Positions 10,366 through 19,634 of a stretch of 64,000 bases of DNA are shown here, one piece after another. Positions within the stretch are counted from its first letter, which is position 1, and each line of letters opens with the position of its first letter. Under the pieces are notes generated by a model. It was given only the letters and a program-made list of their open reading frames with translations, was not told the origin of the DNA and did not search any database. The stretch is taken from the NCBI RefSeq assembly GCF_002754475.1, contig NZ_PEFL01000001.1:2852001-2916000 (forward strand), read 5' to 3'. Source of the stretch: Comamonas sp. 26. Lineage in GTDB: Bacteria > Pseudomonadota > Gammaproteobacteria > Burkholderiales > Burkholderiaceae_C. A program made the position numbers and the translations under genes.

Positions 10366-12517
10366 GAGACGGTAGTGGCAGGCTCGAAGTGGGTGAATTC
10401 TGCGATGGGCAGGATGATGTGGAAAATTGCGCCGCCCTCGGGCGCGTTGGCGGCATATATGCTTCCGCCGTGGGAGACCATAATCTTCTGACAGATTGCC
10501 AAGCCAAGGCCGATGCCCCCCGAGCCGTCACTAGTCTGGCTCGATTGGACGAAGGCCTGGAATACTGCTTCCAGCTCCGCGAGCGGGATGCCCGGACCTT
10601 GGTCACGCACTGTCAGATGGATTCTGGACGTATCCTCCAGTGCGGCGGTGATGTTGATGGATCGGCCTTCGGAGGAAAATTTCACTGCATTGATCAGCAC
10701 ATTGCGCACCACTTGTGCAAAGCGCGTACGATCCACCTTGGCAATCAGCGGATCGCTGCCCAACTGCAGCTCCAGCACCAGGCGCTTTTGCTCAAGCTGA
10801 GGGCCGAGCTCGCTGGCCACTTCCAGAACAATAGGGCGCACGTCGTGGCGTTCGAATTGAAAGGCTCCAATGAGTGTGTCCATCTTGCTCAGGTCCAGTA
10901 GGTCATTGACCAGCGCGAGCATGCGTTCACCTGCGGCATGGATATCGCCGAACATGTCGATCAGCTTGTCATGCTGGCGTGCGCGCAGCATGCCTAGCTC
11001 GGAAAAGCCCAAAATAGACTGCAACGGCGTGCGCAGCTCGTGACTGATATTTGCCACGAACTCGCTCTTGGCGCGCGAAGCTTGCTCTGCTAGATCACGG
11101 GCTGCCAAAAAAGCAGTTATGTCCATCTTGACGATCAGCAGGCCAAGGGGTTGGCCCTGACGAGATTCCAGACGCACTTTGGTCACTTGGACATCGCACA
11201 CGCTGCCATCGGGGCGACACAGGCGTTCCTCATAGCGCACTTGGCCGCCAGAGAGCAGCAAAGCTTCGTTGTGGGAGTCATAGGCCTTGGCCTCCTGGGC
11301 TGGCAGGAATTCGCTGTTGCGTAGGCCTAGAACGCGCTCGCGCGGCAGACCCATGAACTGCTCCCATGCATCGTTGACTGTCAGAAAACGCCCGTGCATA
11401 TCAGTCATACAGATCGGCAGAGGGTTGGATTCGAGTAGCTGGCTGGTAAGGGCTAGCTGTTCTTGCTCTCGCCGTGCAGTGTCCTGAATGATTTCATTGC
11501 GCTCGTGCTGGGCTACTTCGCGTGCGAGGGCGTTGCGCCAGGCGCTGAACGTCATCAGTCCAATCAGTACCAGCGCCAGAGACATGAAGATCAGTGGTCC
11601 TCGCAATGCCGCCAACCATTCTTGCTGTGTGGTTGCGTAAGGTTGTTCGACAATCGTTACTAGAGGCAGGTTGGCGGAGGCGTGCCATGCGCCCAGCACG
11701 TATCCATCAACGTTTTGCAGGGGGCCATAGCTGCCCCTGTGCTCTGACGGAATGGAGAGGAACAGGGCGCGCGAGCGCAGGCTGCTGTCTGCGGGGGGGT
11801 ATGCAGGCCTACCTGGGAGAGCAGGCTGCCGTCGCTCAGGGTCAACATCACACGGGTACCGGGGCCGCTCACTTCCAGCAGTTGCTGTTGGTAGGTTGCC
11901 AGCGCGTCGGGGTTGAGCTGCGCCACTAGCAAGACGCTGCGTTCAGTGTCGAGCTGTACCCGGCGTATCAGGGGGATGAAACCCAGGTGGGTGGGAGTTC
12001 TCCCAGCAGAAGCCTCTGCCACCAGCGCGCGCCCTTGTATCCACGGGCCAATCATTACCTGCTTTCCAGTGACGCCGCTGGGTGCCAGACGATTTAGATC
12101 AACAGCACCGCCTCGGTCATTGGGCGTGGAGGAGACTAGCACCTGGCCCTGCATGCTGACCAGTGCCAGACTGCGCAGAAATGGTAGGCTCTGCAAATAG
12201 TAAGTTTGCTTGGCTTCCATTGCTTCCAGTGACAGAGGATCCTGTGTCAGGCTCGCCGCCAGATTGTCCAGCGCCAGCAGGCCACTATCGAACACCTGAC
12301 TGGCATGGAACTCCATCACACTGGCGAGCATTTCGAGTTGTTGGAGCTTGCGCTGCTGCGCATATCCTAGTTCTCGCCACATCAGTGCCATGGCGCTTGC
12401 GAGCACGACCAGGGTCAGTGTTAGGCCGCTGGCAAGCACCCGCCGGCTGGCTAGGCCCAGTGGGAGGCACTTCGGGCGCAAAGTCTGTAACCAGGTACGC
12501 AGCATGCCGGCACTCAT
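10362..12517 (-). pseudogene. Sensor histidine kinase (TM, sensor, PAS, HisKA, HATPase) split by a frameshift
   Basis: Two overlapping frames give one kinase. The 5' frame starts at ATG 12517, overlapping the upstream stop (ATGA). It encodes a membrane segment (LASGLTLTLVVLASAMALMW) and a periplasmic sensor up to GLHTPPQ. It then leaves frame at a run of seven C on the coding strand (G7 at 11793-11799). The downstream frame resumes with the rest of the sensor, a PAS domain (NPLPICMTDMHGRF), HisKA VANISHELRTPLQS and HATPase (DQGPGIP, GGIGLGLAIC). Eight or five Cs would restore one ~718-residue product. Both halves otherwise look intact, so this may be a recent mutation, slippage-based phase variation or a sequencing error. 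The downstream stop overlaps the next kinase start. Confidence 0.85.
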
Positions 12518-13335
12518 TTGCGCACCACTATGTCTAGCAGGCCGTGGCGTCTTGCCGCTGTGTCCAGCCGACCGTCCTGCTGGATGCGTGCCACAAAGGT
12601 GTTCAGAACAGCTTGCCACTGGAGATCCCCGGGTTTGCTCGCATGGGCATAGGGCATTGGGTAAAAGGGTTCGGGCGGTGTCAACAGCAAGGCCCAATCG
12701 GTGCTGTCGATCAGTGTGCGGCCGTAGGGATAGTCAGTCATGAAAACATCCACGCGGCCAGCATGGAGCTCCCGCTCGCGGGTTCGCGGTAGCTCAATGC
12801 TCACCAAGCGGGCGTAGCGCAGCCGTTGCTGCATGACGGGCTCCATGAAGGTTCCTGCCTGAACACCCACCAATACGCCCGGTTGGTCTATGTCACTCCA
12901 TTGCCGCACGACTCGGCTGGTACGTGTGCTGATGGCATAGATGTCGCTTTGCAGATAGGGGGTGGAAAACTGCAGTTTTTCCATGCGCTGGCGCAGCATG
13001 GCGATGCCGAACATAGCCACATCACAGCGGTCGTTCAGCAGATCCTGGACCAGAGACGGAAAGGAAGAGTCGACGAATTGCAATGTCAGGCGCAAATCGG
13101 CCGCCAGACCTCTAGCAAGGTCGATATCCAGGCCGCTCAGTTGGCCGGAGCGCGGGTCGCGCCAACTAATGCCTTGGTAGGCGGGCCAGATGCAGACCTT
13201 GAGTTTGCCACTGGCTTGAACGCGCTCGAGCACTGTGCCTGCTTGGGCCCCCAGGTTGCAACATGCGCTGGCGAGGCATAGCAACAGCCATGCGGCCCAA
13301 GTTCGGGCGGTCTGTCGAGTGCTGGAGTACATCAT
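12514..13335 (-). CDS. Periplasmic amino-acid-type substrate-binding protein (SBP family 3)
   Basis: 273 residues with a signal sequence (TWAAWLLLCLASACCNLGAQA; LASAC could be an imperfect lipobox). The mature part follows the bacterial family 3 solute-binding fold: GKLKVCIWPAYQGISW at the first strand, SGLDIDLARGLAADL, and DVAMFGIAMLRQRMEKLQFSTPYL. No ABC permease or ATPase is nearby. Instead the gene is coupled by ATGA overlaps to an HD-GYP gene upstream and a sensor kinase downstream. It may therefore present a ligand to the kinase rather than to a transporter. Binding specificity is unknown. Confidence 0.85.
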   Translation of the reverse strand: MMYSSTRQTARTWAAWLLLCLASACCNLGAQAGTVLERVQASGKLKVCIWPAYQGISWRDPRSGQLSGLDIDLARGLAADLRLTLQFVDSSFPSLVQDLLNDRCDVAMFGIAMLRQRMEKLQFSTPYLQSDIYAISTRTSRVVRQWSDIDQPGVLVGVQAGTFMEPVMQQRLRYARLVSIELPRTRERELHAGRVDVFMTDYPYGRTLIDSTDWALLLTPPEPFYPMPYAHASKPGDLQWQAVLNTFVARIQQDGRLDTAARRHGLLDIVVRK

Positions 13336-14093
13336 AGGATGGGGTGCTCGGACTCGACTAGGTCGGCAAAAGTCATGCGGCGCTCGGTGATGCGTTCACG
13401 TAGCGCGCGCAGCGCTTCATGGTTGCGTGTGAAGCAATCCACTACATCTGTATCGTAAGCTGTGGCGCGTTGCGCGATGATTATGTCCAGAGCTTCTTCG
13501 TGCGAGAGGGCTGGGCGATAGACCCGATCCATGGTCAGCGCGTCGTAACAGTCCACTACCGCGACAATGCGACCTGACAAGGGGATGTCCGTGCCGGCGA
13601 GTTGCCTGGGATAACCTGTCCCGTCCCAGCGTTCATGGTGTGTGAGCGCCACTTCTGCGGCCAGCTGAAACAGTGCGATGCGTGACTTACCCAGAATGTC
13701 TGCGCCGATACTCGGGTGGCGGTTCATGATCTCCCGCTCTTCGGGCTTGAATGCGCCCGGCTTTTTCAGTACGCTGTCGGGTATACCGATCTTGCCGACA
13801 TCGTGCATGGGCGCCGCCTTACGCAACAGCTCGGCATAGGCTTTGCTCTGGCCGAGCAGCAGCGCAAGAGCCTCGGCCAAAAAGCCTATGCGAACGATGT
13901 GCACGCCCGTGTCATCATCCTTGTATTCAGCGGCCAGGGTAAGAAGGAACAAGGCTTCATGGTGGGCTCGAGCGACTTCCTGAAGAGCTTCGTTACGCTC
14001 TTGGTACATCCGGCCCAGGTCGGAGATGATCTTCTCCATCTGAACTGCCGCTGCCGGATCGAACTGCGTGGTTTCAATGATTGCCTGGTTCAT
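13332..14093 (-). CDS. HD-GYP domain c-di-GMP phosphodiesterase
   Basis: 253 residues. After a short helical N-terminus (~1-50, probably a coiled coil) comes a full HD-GYP domain: DDDTGVHIVRIG, the HD pair in APMHDVGKIGIPD, HHERWDGTGYP with the GYP motif, and DCYDALTMDR. Such enzymes hydrolyse c-di-GMP to pGpG or GMP. There is no receiver domain in the same chain, but the CheY-like gene 2 bases upstream would normally be that half of an RpfG-like protein. So the two may act as a split response regulator. The stop overlaps the start of the binding-protein gene. Confidence 0.92.
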   Translation of the reverse strand: MNQAIIETTQFDPAAAVQMEKIISDLGRMYQERNEALQEVARAHHEALFLLTLAAEYKDDDTGVHIVRIGFLAEALALLLGQSKAYAELLRKAAPMHDVGKIGIPDSVLKKPGAFKPEEREIMNRHPSIGADILGKSRIALFQLAAEVALTHHERWDGTGYPRQLAGTDIPLSGRIVAVVDCYDALTMDRVYRPALSHEEALDIIIAQRATAYDTDVVDCFTRNHEALRALRERITERRMTFADLVESEHPIL

Positions 14094-14095
14094 GG

Positions 14096-14476
14096 CTAGC
14101 CGATGTCGGGAAAAATCAGGTGGTCGATGGTCTCAATCAGTTTGAGCGGGCTAAAGGGCTTGAGTAGGTAGGCATCGGCACCGGCATGCATGCCTGCCTC
14201 GATGTCTTGGCTTTGCCCGCGTGCCGTCAGCAAAACCACCTGGGGCGCGCCCAGCGCGGGGTCGCTCTTGACGCGGCGGCACAGATCGAGTCCGTTCATG
14301 GCGCCGGGCATCATCACATCCAGAAGCAATAACTGAGGGCGCAGGCGCTGCACCGCCTCCAGTCCATCTTGCGCGTTCGAAGCCTCATGAATTTCATAGT
14401 TTTCGAACTCCAGCGTCATATGGATCAGCTTGCGGATATCCGCGTGATCTTCGACGATCAGTATGCGTGTGCTCAT
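14096..14476 (-). CDS. CheY-like single-domain response regulator
   Basis: 126 residues, one receiver domain: acidic pair ED at 9-10, phospho-acceptor D53 in LLLLDVMMPG, T in VVLLTARG and the conserved Lys in YLLKPFSP. No output domain. It is the first gene of the minus-strand operon and precedes the HD-GYP gene by 2 bases, so it probably controls that enzyme or relays between the kinases and it. It is divergent from the DNA-binding receiver gene across a 74-base AT-rich gap. Confidence 0.93.
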   Translation of the reverse strand: MSTRILIVEDHADIRKLIHMTLEFENYEIHEASNAQDGLEAVQRLRPQLLLLDVMMPGAMNGLDLCRRVKSDPALGAPQVVLLTARGQSQDIEAGMHAGADAYLLKPFSPLKLIETIDHLIFPDIG

Positions 14477-14550
14477 ATCGCATGGGTAGTGATGATTTGA
14501 TTTACCAATTGTATCATTTTTATCTTTTTTGATAATGATAAAATTTCACA
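14477..14550. promoter_or_regulatory. AT-rich divergent promoter/operator gap
   Basis: The 74 bases between two divergent regulator genes are far more AT-rich than the surroundings. They contain nested inverted repeats: TTTTATC at 14518-14524 with GATAAAA at 14537-14543, and ATCAT at 14513-14517 with ATGAT at 14535-14539. The position suits an operator for the DNA-binding receiver at 14551, controlling itself and the opposite operon. This is inferred from layout only. Confidence 0.5.
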
Positions 14551-15177
14551 ATGGAAAATAGTTTGTTGAACTCCCTGCCTGACAACTGCAGCACTCGGGA
14601 TGTAGCGCGGGTGCTGGGCTTGGCCGTGCGGTCTGTGCAGCTCATGGTGGATCGTGGCGAGCTGGACGCTTGGAAAACGCCGGGTGGCCACAGGCGCATC
14701 GCACGCGCTTCGGTCGAGAGCTGGCTTGCGCGGCACCAGGATTGGAGTCAGCAGCAGGAGCAGGAGGCAGCGCCAGTGTCCTCTGCATCTATGCACGCCC
14801 GTTTAAGAGTCTTGTTGATCGAAGATTCCGCGCATTTTCAAAACCTGGTGCGAATGCTGATGGCGCACGATTTTCCTGAGGTCGAACTGTGTGTGGCTGA
14901 AGACGGTATCGTCGGTCTGGCGATGGCGGGTGAGTTGCAGCCCGATGTGCTCATCGTCGACATACTGCTGCCCGGCATCGACGGTGCTACCCTAATTGCC
15001 AGAATGCGCTCGCACCCGCAGTTTCAGCGTACTCGCGTGCTCGTTCTGACGTCACTGGACGAGACCCAGCGCAGCGCCTATGCCTTCGCGTTGACCGGTC
15101 TGCCGGTAGTGCATAAGCCACGCTTGGTGCAGGAACTGCCAGCCCTCCTGGCTGTAGCTTTAAAGCGAAAGGAGTAA
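14551..15177 (+). CDS. Excisionase/MerR-type HTH fused to a receiver domain
   Basis: 208 residues. Residues ~13-62 are a helix-turn-helix of the excisionase/MerR type: CSTRDVARVLGLAVRSVQ, then the wing KTPGGHRRI. A Gln-rich linker leads to a receiver domain from ~84: acidic ED pair, phospho-acceptor D137 in PDVLIVDILLPG, and Lys in VVHKPRL. A DNA-binding domain ahead of the receiver is the reverse of the usual response-regulator order. It is followed 2 bases later by the receiver-Hpt gene and likely regulates this divergent cluster. Confidence 0.88.
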   Translation: MENSLLNSLPDNCSTRDVARVLGLAVRSVQLMVDRGELDAWKTPGGHRRIARASVESWLARHQDWSQQQEQEAAPVSSASMHARLRVLLIEDSAHFQNLVRMLMAHDFPEVELCVAEDGIVGLAMAGELQPDVLIVDILLPGIDGATLIARMRSHPQFQRTRVLVLTSLDETQRSAYAFALTGLPVVHKPRLVQELPALLAVALKRKE

Positions 15178-15179
15178 GC

Positions 15180-15920
15180 ATGTCCGACATGCCCCGCCCA
15201 CGTGTTCTGCTACTGGAAGACGATGCAGGTGTGCGTCGTTTCATGGAGTTGGCGCTAGAGGATGTGGCTGTGGAACTGCTTGTCTGCTCCCGCTTGTCTG
15301 AGGCCTTGCAGGTGCTTGCTGGCTCATCGGTGGCGCTTGTCTTGCTCGATCTGTACTTGCCTGATGGCTCCGGACTGGATTTACTGGAATGGCTACAGCG
15401 GCGAGAAGCGCTCGCCGCTTGCCGCACCGTGGTGTTCAGCGGTGGCATCGATACCGCCGTGCAGAAGCAGTTGCAGGCCTTGCAGGTTTGGCGGGTGCTG
15501 CACAAGCCAGTGCCGCTAGGCCAGTTGCAGGCCTGCGTGCGCGAGGTTCTTGCTCACCAGGACAGTGATGAACTGGTCGCATGGGCCTTGCCGGCAGAGC
15601 ATGGCACCGATCCTGTGGCGGAGTTCTTTGGCGGCAACCAAGGCCTGTACGAGGCCTACCGCAGCGCCTGTCTGGCGCAGTTTCCCAAGGATTTGGACGC
15701 AGGTGACCTAGCCGTGCGAGCGAGCGATGCCCGGGTCTTGCGGCGCGTGGCCCACAACCTCAAGTCGGCGCTCTCTATGTTGGGCTGGGAGCATGCCGCG
15801 CAGTTGGCGCGCAGTACCGAAGACCATGCAGAGCAGGGGATGATAGAGCCTATGCGGGCATCCTGGCAGAGGCTGCGTCAGCAGGTTCGGGCATGCATCG
15901 TGGAGCGACTGCCGGGTTGA
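15180..15920 (+). CDS. Receiver-Hpt phosphorelay protein
   Basis: 246 residues. Receiver at ~7-125: acidic pair ED(D) in LLLEDDAG, D57 in VLLDLYLPDG, Lys in VLHKPVP. C-terminal histidine phosphotransfer domain with H192 in RRVAHNLKSALSMLGW, the HxxKS core of Hpt. It has no kinase or DNA-binding part, so it should pass phosphate between a kinase and another receiver. The two nearby kinases lack receivers and Hpt modules, which makes this a natural relay partner. It is probably translated with the preceding gene (2-base gap). Confidence 0.9.
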   Translation: MSDMPRPRVLLLEDDAGVRRFMELALEDVAVELLVCSRLSEALQVLAGSSVALVLLDLYLPDGSGLDLLEWLQRREALAACRTVVFSGGIDTAVQKQLQALQVWRVLHKPVPLGQLQACVREVLAHQDSDELVAWALPAEHGTDPVAEFFGGNQGLYEAYRSACLAQFPKDLDAGDLAVRASDARVLRRVAHNLKSALSMLGWEHAAQLARSTEDHAEQGMIEPMRASWQRLRQQVRACIVERLPG

Positions 15921-15943
15921 CCCGGCACTTTGCTTAAGGCTTC

Positions 15944-17728
15944 TTAAAAGGATTCCCAGTCAGAGTCTGACGCGCCCTTGTGAACGGGTGCTGGGCGTGT
16001 TGATTGCTGGGCCCGGGGTTGGACGGCACGCGCAACCACTGCGTTGACTGCAGGCGCCGGCCGCCGGGAGGGCGCGATGGCCGCACGTGCCGCAGCCGCC
16101 TGCGGTGCGGGCTGGGCAGCGCTGGCGTGCATGATGCCCCGGGCGCTATTTGCACTCATAGGGTTTAGGGTGCCAGAGGTAGCGCCCAGCTGGAACACTT
16201 CCACCGTATCGACGAGCTCTTGCGCTTGAACGCTCAGGCTCGAAGCGGCGGCCGCTATTTCCTCCACTAGGGCGGCGTTCTGCTGGGTTACATGGTCCAT
16301 TTGGGTTACGGCTTCGCCCACCTGAGCCACCCCCAGGCTCTGCTCGGAGCTGGCAGCGCTGATTTCGCCCATGATGTTTGTGACGCGCTGGATGGCATTG
16401 ACCACTTCCGTCATGGTCTTGCCGGCTTGGTCCACGAGTGCCGCGCCGCTTTCCACGCGATCGACACTGACGCCGATCAAGTCCTTGATCTCTCGCGCTG
16501 CTTGGGCGGCGCGGCCTGCAAGGCTGCGCACCTCCGTGGCAACGACTGCAAAGCCCCGGCCCTGCTCTCCTGCACGCGCCGCTTCCACTGCGGCATTGAG
16601 AGCCAAGATGTTGGTTTGAAAGGCAATCGAGTCGATAACACCAATGATGTTGGCGATCTGGGTGGAGCTGTCATGTATCTCCTTCATGATGCGCACTACA
16701 TCGGCAACTACTTCGCCTCCCTGTGCGGCAACGGCCGAGGCATTCTGTGCAAACTGGTTGGCCTGCTGCGCGCTGTCTGAATTCTGTCGCACCGTAGAGT
16801 TGAGTTCCTCCATGGAGGCTGCGGTCTGCTGTAGCGCACTCGCCTGGCTTTCGGAGCGCGAGGAAAGGTCCTGGTTCCCGTGTGCAATTTGCTCGCTGGC
16901 GGTGGCCACGCTTTCCGAGCCCTCGCGCACCTTACTGACCACCTGCACCAGGCCTTGCTGCATGATTTGGAGCGCTTGAAGCAGCTGTGCGGTTTCATCC
17001 GATCCTTTCACGTGTATTGTGTTGTTCAGCTTTCCCGCTGCTACGGCATTGGCCACCTGCACCGCTTGGGCGATTGGGTTCGTGATCGAGCGGATGATCC
17101 GCAGCGCCATGAGTACGGCGATGACCAATGCGATGCTAGTACCCGTCAGGATGGCTATCTGGATGCTGCGCACGGCACCAGCAGCGCGTCTGATAGAGGC
17201 GTCCATCAGTTGGTTCTGGTATGTGATCACTCTATCGAGTGCCTGATGGTATCTGGTGCGGGCAGGAGGGATGTCCTGGAGCAGAAGGCTTCGGGCATCT
17301 TGCGTGCGACCAACCTTGATGGCATCCATGTAGCGGTCTTGCGCAGCGATGTATTTGTTGCGTGGATCCTTGAAGGCTTCCAGAGCTGCCTTGCCGCCAT
17401 CCGTTGTGACCTGTGTCTCCAACTGCTTCAGCAGACCGCTGATTTGCTGACGTGTTTGCTGGATCGTAGCAGTCTCTTTAGCGATGCTGGTGTTGTCGTC
17501 TTGGTGATGCAGCATGCTGTTTAGAGCAATTTCGTTGCGGCTCAGTAGGTCCTTGATGGTGTGTAGCTCGCTGATCTTGGGGTACTGGTCATAGGCGACA
17601 GAGCGGAAGTCCTTTTGCAGATTGCTGGTTTCCCACAGTGCCACGGAGCTTTTGATGACGATCAATAGGGCCACGATACCAAAGCCTAGTGCAAGGCGTG
17701 CCCAGATTTTCATATTTTGGAAGTTCAT
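15944..17728 (-). CDS. Methyl-accepting chemotaxis protein (Tsr/Tar type) with C-terminal tether
   Basis: 594 residues from the ATG at 17728 (a longer frame adds 25 codons without support). TM1 at ~7-30, a four-helix-bundle periplasmic ligand domain (~35-190), TM2 at ~193-213, HAMP, then the signalling domain with the tip [21 protein letters not shown] long Ala/Pro/Arg-rich tail ends in DSDWESF, resembling the NWETF tether that binds CheR and CheB in enterobacterial receptors. It is convergent with the receiver-Hpt gene and ends 23 bases from it. The ligand is unknown. Confidence 0.93.
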   Translation of the reverse strand: MNFQNMKIWARLALGFGIVALLIVIKSSVALWETSNLQKDFRSVAYDQYPKISELHTIKDLLSRNEIALNSMLHHQDDNTSIAKETATIQQTRQQISGLLKQLETQVTTDGGKAALEAFKDPRNKYIAAQDRYMDAIKVGRTQDARSLLLQDIPPARTRYHQALDRVITYQNQLMDASIRRAAGAVRSIQIAILTGTSIALVIAVLMALRIIRSITNPIAQAVQVANAVAAGKLNNTIHVKGSDETAQLLQALQIMQQGLVQVVSKVREGSESVATASEQIAHGNQDLSSRSESQASALQQTAASMEELNSTVRQNSDSAQQANQFAQNASAVAAQGGEVVADVVRIMKEIHDSSTQIANIIGVIDSIAFQTNILALNAAVEAARAGEQGRGFAVVATEVRSLAGRAAQAAREIKDLIGVSVDRVESGAALVDQAGKTMTEVVNAIQRVTNIMGEISAASSEQSLGVAQVGEAVTQMDHVTQQNAALVEEIAAAASSLSVQAQELVDTVEVFQLGATSGTLNPMSANSARGIMHASAAQPAPQAAAARAAIAPSRRPAPAVNAVVARAVQPRAQQSTRPAPVHKGASDSDWESF

Positions 17729-17911
17729 GATGTCTTCTCGATCAAGAAGGAAAGAGATGCTGAAGTGCAGAGCAAGGTATGAGTTTTTGATAAAAATAAT
17801 CAATTTGTAACTAGTATAAAAAATAAAATCATTTCTGGCAAATTATTTGCTATAAATGATTTTCCCTATTCGCGATCTCCGCCGAAGCCAGGCTAAGAAT
17901 TCCAGGTGAAC

Positions 17912-17948
17912 GAACTGCGAGCTGGTGTTGAGCACTCGCTCGCAGTTC
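17912..17948. repeat. Perfect 11-bp inverted repeat
   Basis: GAACTGCGAGC at 17912-17922 is mirrored exactly by GCTCGCAGTTC at 17938-17948 across 15 bases. It lies between the chemoreceptor promoter and the IS3-type remnant. No T-run follows, so a terminator is not clear. It may be a terminus or structure of lost mobile DNA. Confidence 0.6.
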
Positions 17949-18013
17949 TTCCGCTGCCGCTGCTTTTGTGGACTGCCCTAGGCAGGTAGACATCCCCGTG
18001 AGATAGCCCCTGA

Positions 18014-18215
18014 ATCCCCGGACACGGTCCATCGCTTATCTTCGACAACAACTACCGCTGCTATGGATATCGCAGAGTGCAGGCATCCCTGCTCAAGGAG
18101 TGCAGGGGCATCTCGGAGAAGGTGGTTCGTTGGCTGATGAAGCAGGAGGGCTTGATCGTGGCCAAGCCCAAACGCCGCAGATATAACTCATACCTTGGAG
18201 AGATAGGTGCGGCTC
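18014..18215 (+). pseudogene. IS3-family transposase OrfB fragment
   Basis: The frame reads NNYRCYGYRRVQASL, then SEKVVRWLMKQEGL and KPKRRRYNSYLGEI. This is the HTH_21-like region just before the integrase core of IS3-family OrfB. It lacks a start, loses similarity left of ~18029, and is cut at 18216 by the IS5-type element. The integrase core that should follow is absent on the far side, so the IS5 insertion was accompanied or followed by deletion. Confidence 0.75.
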
Positions 18216-19247
18216 GGCGTTGTTGCATAAATCGCAGGCTAGGGTCAGGTAGCCTCGTGCAATGAGTCAGTCCCCGCAGTCCAAACCTCGCTATCGCACC
18301 ACCAACTGGAAGCAATACAACGCAGCGCTCAAAGCGCGGGGCTCACTGACCATCTGGCTGAACAGGGGCATGTCTTGGTTTGCCGCTGCCAGCGGCAAAC
18401 GCGGGCGCAGCCCGCAGTTCTCGGATGCAGCGATCTAGTTCTGCCTGACCATCAAGAACCTCTTCGGATTGGCCTTGCGGCAGACCACAGGCTTTGTTCA
18501 GTCACTACTGGCGTTGTCTGGACTGCTGTGGCCAGTTCCCGACTTCAGCTCGTTGTGTCGTCGCCAACGCAGTCTGGATGTCCAGGTGGCGTACCGCTCT
18601 AGCGCAGCCGGCCTGCACCTACTGCTCGACTCCACTGGCATCAAGTTCCTGGGCGAAGGCGAGTGGAAGTGCAAAAAGCACGGGCCAGAGCGCCGCCGCC
18701 AATGGCGCAAGCTGCACATCGGCATTGATGCGCAAACGCTACAGGTACGAGCCATCTGCGTTACTTCGAACAATGTCACTGACGCCGCAGTGTTGCCGCA
18801 GTTGCTGAATCAAGTTCCTGCCGAGGAGCCGCTGCTGACAGTGACAGGCGATGGTGCTTATGACACGCAGCCCGTCCATGCGGCGGTCATGCAGCGCAAT
18901 GCCACGCCCATCATTCCCCCGAGAAAGAATGCCAGGATGCGCAAGGGCGATGCCTTTGCGCACCGCAATGCGGCTATCTCCGCATGTAGGCGCTTCGGTC
19001 GCAAGCTATGGAAAAACTGGAGTGGTTACCACCGGCGCAGTCTGGTAGAGACCAAGATGAACTGCATCAAACGGCTGGGTGAACGAGTGATGTCACGCAC
19101 GTTCGAGCGGCAGGTCAACGAACTGCACATTCGAGCCGCAATCCTCAATTGGTTTACTGAACTGGGCTGCCCGCAGACGGTGGCTGTGGCGTAGCCACGT
19201 CTGGGGTTGGGGAAATCTGGCCTGGGGCTGATTTATGCAACAACGCC
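18216..19247 (+). mobile_element. IS5-family insertion sequence (1032 bp), inactive
   Basis: Perfect 18-bp terminal inverted repeats, GGCGTTGTTGCATAAATC at 18216-18233 and its complement at 19230-19247, bound one transposase reading frame. Flanks (GCTC left, CCGG right) show no target duplication, so one side has been rearranged since insertion. It lies inside an IS3-type remnant. A solo copy of its left terminus is at 3686-3720. Confidence 0.9.
18262..19194 (+). pseudogene. IS5-family DDE transposase with internal amber codon
   Basis: The frame from ATG 18262 to the stop at 19194 would give 310 residues, normal for this group. A TAG at 18436-18438 (codon 59, in DAAI-stop-FCLTIKN) interrupts it; a single C-to-T change from CAG (Gln) explains it. 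DDE residues are all present downstream: D in LLLDSTGIK, D in TGDGAYDT, E in RSLVETKM. Restart from an internal codon would miss the N-terminal DNA-binding part, so the copy is probably dead. Confidence 0.9.
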
Positions 19248-19634
19248 CCGGCCATCATGAAGGCCAAGCTGAGCCTTCCTTTTGTCGAGTCTGCCATCTT
19301 CCTGTCGTTCTTCAGCCTGGCTTACCAACTGGAAGGGCTGGCAAAGACTGCGACATACCAGCACGGTCGGCCCGCTGGCATTGTTGGAGCCCTTGGGAAT
19401 GGCGTCACTACGCGGTCCGCAAAGCCTGTGGATGTCACTCGGGCGCGCGCCATCGGCCGGGGCGTGATCGAAGCGGGCATTCGTCTGTCCAATAAACACC
19501 GTCAGGTCGGCGACTACAAACTCAACAAGCTGGCCGCCGAAGGCGACGGCTTTCAAGACTGGGAGGCTGGTCACGTATCTCTGGGACGTTTAAGTCCAGT
19601 GGAATACCGACAAGAACTTGGCCTAGTCGCATAA
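19248..19634 (+). pseudogene. Mosaic remnant ending in an IS3-type transposase C-terminus
   Basis: A plus-strand frame runs from the IS5 end to 19634. Its last ~20 residues (SLGRLSPVEYRQELGLVA) match the C-terminal end of IS3-family OrfB, the other side of the fragment at 18014-18215. The preceding ~105 residues are not recognised and do not look like an rve integrase core. The most economical view is foreign DNA joined to an OrfB stump by deletion. The frame's ATG at 19257 may be accidental. Confidence 0.5.
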
